DNA of 64,000 bases, taken from positions 101,916 through 165,915 of the forward strand of contig CAADYP010000018.1 of the NCBI GenBank assembly GCA_900753315.1, written 5' to 3'. Shown here piece after piece: positions 1-7,521 of this stretch. The first letter of the stretch is position 1. The number at the start of each line of letters is the position of its first letter. Both the position numbers and the translations under genes were made by a program. The notes beneath the pieces were generated by a model. The model saw only the letters and a program-made list of their open reading frames with translations. It was not told the origin of the DNA and made no database searches. This DNA comes from Clostridia bacterium. Its GTDB lineage: Bacteria > Bacillota > Clostridia > Christensenellales > UBA1242.

Positions 1-35
1 CAAGCAAAAAGAAAAAAATGAAGATGGAGGAATAA
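1..35 (+). CDS. Possible C-terminal tail of an upstream gene (partial)
   Basis: One frame is open from the left edge and stops with TAA at 33-35, giving a lysine-rich tail that ends SKKKKMKMEE. The stop lies 3 bases before the ATG at 39, and the ribosome-binding site of the next gene (GGAGG, 26-30) sits inside this tail. That tight spacing is what an operon would show, so this may be a further member of the ESCRT-like operon. Only about eleven codons are visible, so neither the coding status nor the product can be established. Confidence 0.35.
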   Translation, partial: SKKKKMKMEE

Positions 36-38
36 AAA

Positions 39-638
39 ATGGCATGGTTTAAATCAAAACAACAAAAAGAAATTGAAAAGAAGATGTTGATAAAAAGAAC
101 AATCAACACAATGAACAAACAAATCAATCGTTTGGAAGACCAAAAGCAAGTGTTTATTGATGCTGCAAAGAGAGCAAAACTCAAAGGACTTGATGCACAA
201 TTCAATTTGGCGCTTTCTGGTTACAAGATGACAGTTCAACAACAAAAGCGTGCACAAGAAATGCTTTTAAACTTTGAAATCACCGCACAAATGAAAGATG
301 TGACAATGATGACAGGTGAGTTTTTGCGTGGGATGAGTGACATTTCAAAAGAAATGACAAAACTTGCAGATGCAAAAGAATTTGCTAAAATTCAATCTCA
401 ATTTGAACAAGCAATGGCAGCCGTAGAAACACAAACTGACCAAATGGACAACTTTATGGAAATGAGTCAAGAAACATTCTATGCCGCTGGGAAAGACAAA
501 AGTGGCAAGCAAATGAGCGACGAAGAACTTGAAAAGTTTATTATGGAACAAGCGTCACAAGACGAACTTTCAAGTGAGAACATTGATAAAGAAATGGAAG
601 AAGTAAGAAAAAAAATCGAATCTGAAACAAAAGAATAA
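39..638 (+). CDS. ESCRT-III-like (Snf7/CHMP-like) helical protein
   Basis: A 199-aa, almost entirely helical, charged protein with no signal peptide or membrane segment. The layout matches ESCRT-III subunits: a basic N-terminal hairpin (about 8-85, with a short KGLD turn near 49-52), a linker, a second helical part (about 95-150), and an acidic tail (about 155-199). The stretch FEQAMAAVETQTDQMDNFM (near 127-145) closely resembles the alpha4-alpha5 region of eukaryotic CHMP1/CHMP2. The tail contains DKEMEEVRKKI, loosely like the MIM1 motif that MIT domains bind. ESCRT-III proteins form membrane-bound filaments that Vps4 remodels, and the next gene encodes a Vps4-like ATPase, which strengthens the call. 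GGAGG at 26-30 supports the ATG. The main alternative is a divergent PspA/Vipp1 relative. The similarity was judged by eye, without a profile search. Confidence 0.72.
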   Translation: MAWFKSKQQKEIEKKMLIKRTINTMNKQINRLEDQKQVFIDAAKRAKLKGLDAQFNLALSGYKMTVQQQKRAQEMLLNFEITAQMKDVTMMTGEFLRGMSDISKEMTKLADAKEFAKIQSQFEQAMAAVETQTDQMDNFMEMSQETFYAAGKDKSGKQMSDEELEKFIMEQASQDELSSENIDKEMEEVRKKIESETKE

Positions 639-659
639 AAATCAGCCGTAGGGGAAGAT

Positions 660-1808
660 ATGGAACAAAACATAAATGTCTTGTCAGACACCTTCAATCT
701 TTATATGAAAAAAGGGAAGGAAGCAAAAGCGAAAGGCAATATTACTCTAGCAAAGAGGAATTTTTTGCTCGCCAGTGAGACAATGATGCAAATGGCAAAA
801 CTCAGTCAAGGCAAGCTTAAAGAAGTCCGCATGGACAGAGCAAGAGGACTTGTTGAGATAGCAGAAAATTTGAATAAACGGCCTGAAAAAGTCACAAAGA
901 AAAACGATGGTGACAATGCAAAAAATGAAGAAGATGAAGATGTCAAAAAATGGCAGACAGCAAAAGTTCCAAATATAAAATTTAGTGATGTTGCAGGACT
1001 TGAAGATGTCAAAAAAGCAATCACCATAAGAATGATAAATCCAATCAAATATCCTGACAAATACAAAATGTATGGCAAAAAGACTGGCGGTGGGGTGCTT
1101 TTATATGGACCTCCAGGAACAGGAAAAACTATGATTGCAAAAGCGATTGCAAATGAAGTTGGAGCAAAATTCTATGCAGTCAAAGGATCTGACATTGTCA
1201 GCAAATGGGTGGGTGATAGCGAGAAAAACATCAATTCTTTGTTTGAAGAAGCAAACAAGCAGGATAGAGCAATCATATTTATTGACGAAATGGACAGCCT
1301 TATTGGAAAGCGTGGGGTTGACACTCACAACGACAAGAGGGTAAACGAATTCTTGCAACAAATTGACGGCTTTGCTGGAAGAAATCCAAACTTATTGCTC
1401 CTTGGTGCAACAAACAGACCATGGGATATCGACAGTGCAGCAATGCGTTCGGGCAGATTTTCACAAAAAATTTATTTGCCCTTGCCAGATGCACCTGCAA
1501 GAAAATTTATGATAGAAAAAAATATGAAAGGTGTGCCAGTTGCACCTGATTTTGATATAGACAAAATTGTGGCAGAAACTGAGATGTATAGTGGTGCTGA
1601 CCTTGACGAACTTTGTGACAGAGCAAAGGACGAGCCGTTGCTTAAAGCGATTGCTACGGACAGCATTATTTTGGTTACAAATCAAGACTTTGACAATGTC
1701 TTGGAGAAAATGCCACCAAGTGTTACGAAAAGTGAATTGAAACTGTTTGATGATTACAATCAAGAAATCAACAGTTATGCAAAGAAACCTAAAACAGAGA
1801 AAAAGTAG
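660..1808 (+). CDS. Vps4-like AAA+ ATPase with N-terminal MIT-like domain
   Basis: A 382-aa single-module AAA+ ATPase. Residues about 5-75 form three predicted helices ending RARGLVEIAENL, as in MIT domains, the adaptor by which Vps4 grips ESCRT-III tails. An acidic and basic linker (75-100) follows. The motor has Walker A GPPGTGKT (150-157), a Vps4/katanin-type pore loop KWVG (182-185), Walker B FIDEMD (D209, E210), the ATNRPWDID segment, and arginines R263 and R266 as probable arginine fingers. The C-terminal helix MPPSVTKSELKLFDDY matches the PSV..DL signature of the meiotic AAA clade. The beta-domain insertion of eukaryotic Vps4 is absent, as in archaeal CdvC. Expected role: ATP-driven disassembly of the filament encoded by the preceding gene, 21 nt upstream. 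An AGGGGAAG ribosome-binding site precedes the ATG. ATPase identity is secure; the Vps4/MIT assignment is strong but by eye. Confidence 0.85.
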   Translation: MEQNINVLSDTFNLYMKKGKEAKAKGNITLAKRNFLLASETMMQMAKLSQGKLKEVRMDRARGLVEIAENLNKRPEKVTKKNDGDNAKNEEDEDVKKWQTAKVPNIKFSDVAGLEDVKKAITIRMINPIKYPDKYKMYGKKTGGGVLLYGPPGTGKTMIAKAIANEVGAKFYAVKGSDIVSKWVGDSEKNINSLFEEANKQDRAIIFIDEMDSLIGKRGVDTHNDKRVNEFLQQIDGFAGRNPNLLLLGATNRPWDIDSAAMRSGRFSQKIYLPLPDAPARKFMIEKNMKGVPVAPDFDIDKIVAETEMYSGADLDELCDRAKDEPLLKAIATDSIILVTNQDFDNVLEKMPPSVTKSELKLFDDYNQEINSYAKKPKTEKK

Positions 1809-1816
1809 GATAATTG

Positions 1817-4800
1817 ATGAGAGAGCGTGTTTGCAAAAATTGTGGAGGAAGATCATATAAAGTTGTTGGGCAAAACATGGTTAGATGCCAGTTCTGCGGG
1901 ACTCTTTATGTGGACGAACAGGCTTCAAAGGAAGAAGAAGTGCTCTTGGTTGGTGCAAATGAAATATTGAGAGAACTCAAATTTGCTGAAGCTGTTGAAG
2001 AGTTTGACAAAATCCTCTCTTTGTATCCAAAATCATTTGAAGCTTTTTGGGGAAAGGCTCTTGCAAAAAACAAAATAGTTTATTATACAAACAAAAGGGG
2101 TTCGACAAAGAAACCTTACTTTTTTGGTGAGGAAATACCTTCAATTGTTGAAGACGAAGACTTTAAATCAGCAGTAAAAAATGCTCCACCAGAAGTTGAA
2201 AAATCCTATAACGACAAAGCAAGAAGAATTGAAAAATTGCACAAACTTTATCTTGAAAATTCAGTAAACAAAAACTATGATGTGTTTCTTTATGCCGTAA
2301 ACTTTGACAAAAATGCCCCAGACAAAACACCAGAAATTCAAGAGACAGTGAGAGGACTTGAAGAAAAGGGCTTGAAAGTGTATTTTTCTCAGAGTTTGTC
2401 GCAAAGAGAAAAAGAAGAGGATACATTTAGAGCACTTCAAACAAGCAAAGCATTTGTCCTTTTTGCAAACGGGAAAACTGGATATTTTGATGGCGATTGC
2501 AAAAATTTGTATGATAGATATTTGTATTTTGCATCTCAAAAACAAAAAACAAAGTCAAGCATGATTGTTGCGCTTGACACAAACAAAGTTTCTGTTGATG
2601 ATTTGCCAAAAGAATTGGTCGCTTGCAAAAGTGTTGTTGACATGAGCACAACCTCATTTTTGCAAGATATTGATTTGAAAGTTGAAAAAGAAATGCAAAA
2701 TACAATCAATGAGATGGCAAAAATTGAAACCATCAAAATTGAAAAAGTCGAACCACAAAAGAAAGAATATGTTGATGTCGAAACAATCAATCCAAACGAA
2801 CTTGGACACTATCATGTTGACAATATCGAATTGAGCGAAACAAACAAAATTAAATGGATTTTCTTAACTCTTAAGCATGGTGATTTTGTTTCTGCACAAG
2901 AAATGATTGCTGACGAACTTGAAAAAGACCCAAATAATGCAGAGTTGTTGTTTGCTAACCTTATGTCTTCAATGAAAATTAATACACAAGAAGAATTTTT
3001 TTCTAATATCTCAAATTTCAAAGACAGAGAGAAAATTGACCAAATTTTAAAATTCGCCGCAAAAGATTTTGCAGAGTATTTTGTAGACAGCTGGGAAAAG
3101 CTTGTTGAAAGTTTGGATAGCGAAGAATATTATAATGCGTTTTTGCTTTATCTAGCAAAATTTAGTTCGCCAAATCGTGAGCATTTTGTTGAGAAGGCAG
3201 AAGACAAGGCGGTTGAAACTTTAAACTCCGAACTTATTGAAAAGGTTTTAAAATGTTTTAACAGCAACGAAGTAGAGAGATTTGTTAATTTCTATTTTAT
3301 GTTGGCACAAAAAAGTGACGACCAAGAATATTACAAAAAAATTCTTGATATTGATGCTGGGCATGAACAAAGCAATTTAGCAATTCTGCTTCAACATTTC
3401 AAGACAGATGAAGACAAATTGCATTATCGAAACAAAGAAGAGATAGAGGACGTTTTCAAATATTTGAGCGAAGATACGAGAGCACAATTTGTGTTTGCGG
3501 TTACAAACATGATTTTGCCGGTTGCATTTTTGGATTTGAAGCAGGCCGAAGAACAGTTGGATTTCTACCTGTCATACATCTCTGATGACAAAAAACTTGT
3601 TAGTATCTTGGAAAAGATTGCTCAAACTTTTCAGTCTTATGGTTTTTTCAAACAAGCAGAAAAATATATTTCAATAGCAATTTCAAAAGATGCCGAAAAT
3701 GGCAGTCTTTATTGGAATCTTATTCAAATCAAATTGCATTGCAAAACGGACAATGAACTCATTATGTCAAATGTAAAGATTACACAATTTCCAGAGTGGG
3801 AAACATTGTTGTCACTTTCCGATGAAAAAGAAACAGAAAAATATGCCGAAATTGTCAGCAAAGTCAACCTTTATAAGGGTGAAAAATTGCCACTGAAAGA
3901 AGAAACTTTGGATAAGGTTTGTTTGAAAGAAAAGTTGCAAAACTTTATCAACAGAAACAACTCTATTTTGCTTGAAATGGAAAAACAAGAAGGGCAACTT
4001 GTTTATCGCGGTGCAGAGTATTATAAATTGCAACTCAAACCTTTTGAGATTTATCTTGAAAAGCTTGATAAAATTTCAACTTTTGAAGAATATCAAAATT
4101 TGTTTTCAAAATTGTGTCAGAGATTGGACGCAATGGATTTGACTTTGGATTCTTCAATCAATGTAACACATTTGATTGACAAAGAAGATGGGCTTAAAGT
4201 AGTATTCCCGCCAAAAACAGAGAAACAAGAAAAAGTTAAAGAGCCAAAAGACATTACAAAAGACAAATTCTTGAAGAGATTTTTGTTTATCTTTTTGGAA
4301 TTGTTCCCTATTTGCTTTGCAATGCTTTTGCTTTTGGTTTCTGTTTTTGCACCAAAAGAAGTTTATATGTATTTCAGTCAAGACAGCATTGTGGGGTTGG
4401 TAATTTTCTCAACTGCTGTCGGGCTGATAAATCTTACAGTGTTTATTAACGCAAAACAAAAACATTCAAAAGGTTGGAATGTTTGCAAAATTGTTTTGTT
4501 TGTGGTGGCAGTAATAAATTTGGTTTTGCTCTTTGTAAGTTTTTATATTGAGCCAAATACAATAAAAATTAAAAACGAGCACGAACTTTCAGTTTTGCTT
4601 AAAAATGCAAACTATTCAAACATGGTTTTGGATAGAGACATGGATATGACTGGAAAAACTTGGAGCTCCGCTAATTTCAGTGGAACACTTGATGGACAAG
4701 GTCACAAAATTTCAAACATAAAATTGAAAGCGAAAAAAGGCACTGCATTCTTTGGATATAATGGTGGAACGATAAAAAATATTGAGTTTGATTTTGTGGA

Positions 4801-5647
4801 TTCGACTTACAAAAACATTTCCACATTTGCGGGAATTGCTGTGGAGAACAAAGGCGAAATCAAAGACTGCATAATTTCAGGGACAGTAAAACTTGTCGTA
4901 AACAGCAATGCGGTAGTTGGTGGAGTTGTTGGATATGATGACGGTGGACAAATTGTTGGTTGTCAAATTCAACTCACTATTGAAGTTGAATCAACGGGCA
5001 AAGAGTTGACAGTTGGTGGAGTTGCTGGAAAGGTTAGACTTGGCAAAAAAGGTGCAGATTTGAGAAAGAATGTTGTTTCAAATTCAATGATCATTTCAAC
5101 AAATTCAGAACAATTTACATTTGGTGGACTTGCTGGAATTGTCGAACACATTGACGGAGATAAATATAACTTATCACAAAACACAGTGGGGACAACCTTG
5201 ACTGCAACTGGCACAATTTCTGATAAATATTGGGTAGGCGGACTCGTAGGAGTTGGCTACAATCCAAGCAAAAACAATCTTACTTTAGGCAAACTTGACG
5301 CCTCTGCACTTTCTGGAAGTGGTTACATGGGTGGTCTTTATGGAAAATATCAAAACCCAACACTTGCCGAACCGATTGAGACAAGTTATGCAAATATTGA
5401 CTTGGTTGCTCAAACAGATGAATGTGATGTTGGAGGGTTTGTAGGACATTTTGGTGGAACAATAAATGCCTGCTTCACAAATTATGCTGAAAAATCTTAT
5501 GGTTATGGAGCAAAAATGTTTGACAGTGCAAGAGAAAATAATTGTGTGATTTCATCTTCAAAAACATACGATTCAAAACTTGGCTTCGACTCAAACATTT
5601 GGAATATTCCTGTTGACGATTCGACTTATCCAACCTTAAAATATTGA
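1817..5647 (+). CDS. Zinc ribbon-TIR-helical-transmembrane-GLUG protein
   Basis: A 1276-aa modular protein. A Cys4 zinc ribbon (C6, C9, C24, C27) is followed by a TPR-like pair of helices (about 40-75) and a TIR domain (about 152-290: YDVFLYAV, LKVYFSQ, ALQTSKAFVLF, DLPKEL). TIR proteins of this zinc-ribbon type usually have WVKNEW at the catalytic position; here it reads DCKNLYDRY, so the NAD-cleaving glutamate appears replaced by leucine near 231. Residues 300-815 are helical and TPR-like. Three membrane segments (about 817-845, 857-880, 890-914) put the C-terminus outside. Residues 940-1276 form GLUG-type beta repeats (GTLDGQGHKISNI, VGGVVGYDD, VGGLVGVG). It lies 8 nt after the AAA gene; AGGA (1807-1810) favours ATG 1817 over TTG 1814. 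Inferred role: a membrane adaptor or sensor linking an external ligand to the ESCRT-like pair. Confidence 0.75.
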   Translation: MRERVCKNCGGRSYKVVGQNMVRCQFCGTLYVDEQASKEEEVLLVGANEILRELKFAEAVEEFDKILSLYPKSFEAFWGKALAKNKIVYYTNKRGSTKKPYFFGEEIPSIVEDEDFKSAVKNAPPEVEKSYNDKARRIEKLHKLYLENSVNKNYDVFLYAVNFDKNAPDKTPEIQETVRGLEEKGLKVYFSQSLSQREKEEDTFRALQTSKAFVLFANGKTGYFDGDCKNLYDRYLYFASQKQKTKSSMIVALDTNKVSVDDLPKELVACKSVVDMSTTSFLQDIDLKVEKEMQNTINEMAKIETIKIEKVEPQKKEYVDVETINPNELGHYHVDNIELSETNKIKWIFLTLKHGDFVSAQEMIADELEKDPNNAELLFANLMSSMKINTQEEFFSNISNFKDREKIDQILKFAAKDFAEYFVDSWEKLVESLDSEEYYNAFLLYLAKFSSPNREHFVEKAEDKAVETLNSELIEKVLKCFNSNEVERFVNFYFMLAQKSDDQEYYKKILDIDAGHEQSNLAILLQHFKTDEDKLHYRNKEEIEDVFKYLSEDTRAQFVFAVTNMILPVAFLDLKQAEEQLDFYLSYISDDKKLVSILEKIAQTFQSYGFFKQAEKYISIAISKDAENGSLYWNLIQIKLHCKTDNELIMSNVKITQFPEWETLLSLSDEKETEKYAEIVSKVNLYKGEKLPLKEETLDKVCLKEKLQNFINRNNSILLEMEKQEGQLVYRGAEYYKLQLKPFEIYLEKLDKISTFEEYQNLFSKLCQRLDAMDLTLDSSINVTHLIDKEDGLKVVFPPKTEKQEKVKEPKDITKDKFLKRFLFIFLELFPICFAMLLLLVSVFAPKEVYMYFSQDSIVGLVIFSTAVGLINLTVFINAKQKHSKGWNVCKIVLFVVAVINLVLLFVSFYIEPNTIKIKNEHELSVLLKNANYSNMVLDRDMDMTGKTWSSANFSGTLDGQGHKISNIKLKAKKGTAFFGYNGGTIKNIEFDFVDSTYKNISTFAGIAVENKGEIKDCIISGTVKLVVNSNAVVGGVVGYDDGGQIVGCQIQLTIEVESTGKELTVGGVAGKVRLGKKGADLRKNVVSNSMIISTNSEQFTFGGLAGIVEHIDGDKYNLSQNTVGTTLTATGTISDKYWVGGLVGVGYNPSKNNLTLGKLDASALSGSGYMGGLYGKYQNPTLAEPIETSYANIDLVAQTDECDVGGFVGHFGGTINACFTNYAEKSYGYGAKMFDSARENNCVISSSKTYDSKLGFDSNIWNIPVDDSTYPTLKY

Positions 5648-5654
5648 TAAAACG

Positions 5655-5687
5655 AAAAGCACTTTTAGCGAAGTGCTTTTTTATTTT
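5655..5687 (+). terminator. Rho-independent terminator of the ESCRT-like operon
   Basis: A perfect 10-bp stem (AAAAGCACTT at 5655-5664 with AAGTGCTTTT at 5671-5680), a 6-nt loop and a T-rich tail. It begins 8 nt after the stop codon of the TIR protein and closes the operon. Confidence 0.85.
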
Positions 5688-5719
5688 GCTCATATTAAAC
5701 TGTCATGAAGCGGGAATAG

Positions 5720-5748
5720 TTGACTTTTTTAAAAAAAAAGAATATAAA
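5720..5748 (+). promoter_or_regulatory. SigA-type promoter of the ABC exporter pair
   Basis: TTGACT (5720-5725), 17-nt spacer, TATAAA (5743-5748). It lies between the terminator at 5655 and the ATG at 5775, so it should drive the two ABC exporter genes. Confidence 0.6.
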
Positions 5749-5774
5749 TTTATCTTAGCGAGGATTTTAATTTA

Positions 5775-7520
5775 ATGAATTTGATAAAATTGATGAAAAA
5801 CTTAAAAATTATTGACTATCTTTTTATATTGATAGTTATTGGATTGGTTGTTTTGCAAGTTTACCTTGACTTGAAACTGCCTGATTTTACTGGCGGAATT
5901 ATGACAGAACTTGGGAAAATTAAATATGGCATAGATGTTGACTTAGCTGTTATTTGGGCAAATGGTGGGCTGATGTTGGCGTGTGCTTTTGGAAGTTTGG
6001 GAAGTGCTATTTTGGTCAGGTTTTGCACCGCTGCAATTTCCGCTAGACTTGCTTACAATGTCAGAGCAAAAGTATACAACAAAATTCAAGGATTTTCTCT
6101 TGCCGAAATAAACAAGTTTTCAACTGCAAGTTTGATTACTAGAACAACAAACGATATCACTCATGTTCAAACATTTGTGTCAATGGGTATGCAAGCTATG
6201 GTAAAAGCTCCAATTCTTGCTGTTTGGTCGGTAATAAAAATCTTAAACAAAAGTTGGCAATGGTCAGTTGCGATTGGAGTCGCAGTGGGATTTTTGCTTT
6301 TGATGGTGACTGTAATTGTGCTTTTTGCTGTTCCAAAATTCAAAAAAATTCAAACCATGACTGATGACATGAACCGCATTACTCGTGAAAATTTGACGGG
6401 AATAAGAGTAATTAGGTCTGCAAATGCAGAAGAATATCAAAATAAAAAATTTGAATCAAACAACGAAAAACTTACAAGAACAAACTTGTTTGTAAACAAA
6501 ATTATGGGAATAATGAGCCCCGGAATGACGCTTTTGATGAGTGGACTTTCGCTTTCAATTTATTGGATTGGTTCGTATATCGTAAAAGACGATGCGGGGA
6601 TTGCTGATATGACAATTTTTATGCAATATGGAATGCAAGTTGTGATGGCATTTATGCTTATGATTATGCTCTTCATTTTGTTGCCAAGAACACTAGTCGC
6701 ATCAAAAAGAATAAATGAAGTTTTGGATACAAAAGAAAGCATTGTGCCAGGAGATTATGTTGATGAAAACTTTGACGGGAAAGCATCTGTTGTTTTTGAC
6801 CATGTTGCTTTTAAATATCCTGATGCTGACGAATATGTGCTTAAAGACATCAGTTTTGAGGCTCATGAGGGTGAGACGATTGCTTTTATTGGTTCTACTG
6901 GAAGCGGAAAGAGCACTCTCATAAATTTGATACCGAGATTGTATGATGCCACAGAAGGAGAGATTTTGATTGATGGTGTCAATGTCAAAGATTATAATTT
7001 GGAAAATTTAAACAAAAAAATTGGTTATGTGCCACAAAGAGGTGTGCTTTTTAGTGGGACAGTGAAATCAAACATCGACTTTGGGGACAATAATGCTAAT
7101 GATGAAACGATTAAAAAGGCAATTTCTGTTGCACAGGCGTCAAACTTTGTGTCAAGAATGAGTGATGGTGTTGACAGTCCTATTGCACAAGGCGGAACAA
7201 ATGTTTCTGGTGGGCAAAAGCAAAGGTTGTCAATTGCAAGAGCGATTGCAAGAAAGCCAGAGATTTTGATTTTTGATGATAGTTTTTCAGCACTTGATTA
7301 CAAAACTGACCGGAAATTGCGTTCGGCACTCAAAAAACACACAGGAAGTGTGACAAAATTTATTGTTGCGCAACGCATTGGAACAATTAAAGATGCTGAC
7401 AAAATAATCGTTTTGGACAGCGGAGAAATGGTAGGCATGGGCACTCATGAAGAGCTTTTGAAAAACTGCCAAGTTTATCAAGAAATAGCGTTGTCTCAAT
7501 TGTCAAAGGAGGAATTGTAA
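5775..7520 (+). CDS. ABC exporter half-transporter, degenerate-site subunit
   Basis: A 581-aa half-transporter: an N-terminal membrane domain with six expected helices (about 15-310) and an ATPase domain. Walker A is GSTGSGKST (373-381) and the signature is VSGGQ (477-481). Walker B reads LIFDDSFSALD with aspartate 502 where a catalytic glutamate normally stands. That is the hallmark of the weak-hydrolysis half of heterodimeric exporters (BmrCD, LmrCD and TM287/288 types), and the partner with a normal Walker B follows one base later. The pair probably exports a lipid, peptide or drug; nothing nearby fixes the substrate. The ribosome-binding site is modest (GCGAGGA at 5758-5764, 10 nt from the ATG). 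Confidence 0.93.
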   Translation: MNLIKLMKNLKIIDYLFILIVIGLVVLQVYLDLKLPDFTGGIMTELGKIKYGIDVDLAVIWANGGLMLACAFGSLGSAILVRFCTAAISARLAYNVRAKVYNKIQGFSLAEINKFSTASLITRTTNDITHVQTFVSMGMQAMVKAPILAVWSVIKILNKSWQWSVAIGVAVGFLLLMVTVIVLFAVPKFKKIQTMTDDMNRITRENLTGIRVIRSANAEEYQNKKFESNNEKLTRTNLFVNKIMGIMSPGMTLLMSGLSLSIYWIGSYIVKDDAGIADMTIFMQYGMQVVMAFMLMIMLFILLPRTLVASKRINEVLDTKESIVPGDYVDENFDGKASVVFDHVAFKYPDADEYVLKDISFEAHEGETIAFIGSTGSGKSTLINLIPRLYDATEGEILIDGVNVKDYNLENLNKKIGYVPQRGVLFSGTVKSNIDFGDNNANDETIKKAISVAQASNFVSRMSDGVDSPIAQGGTNVSGGQKQRLSIARAIARKPEILIFDDSFSALDYKTDRKLRSALKKHTGSVTKFIVAQRIGTIKDADKIIVLDSGEMVGMGTHEELLKNCQVYQEIALSQLSKEEL

Positions 7521-7521
7521 A

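Noticed and set aside
39..638. Calling the 199-aa protein PspA/Vipp1.
   Set aside because: PspA and Vipp1 are usually about 220-260 aa with a membrane-binding amphipathic N-terminus and no Vps4-type partner. The CHMP-like core and the adjacent MIT-AAA gene favour ESCRT-III. It remains the main alternative until a profile search is done.
660..1808. Calling the AAA protein an FtsH, proteasomal or CbbX/SpoVK-type ATPase.
   Set aside because: There is no protease domain, membrane segment or OB-type N-domain. The KWVG pore loop and PSV-type C-terminal helix are those of the Vps4/katanin group.
1817..5647. Calling the TIR gene an anti-phage defence NADase.
   Set aside because: The catalytic glutamate appears replaced, and no other defence gene or mobile element is visible nearby. 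A defence role is not excluded but is not supported by the window.
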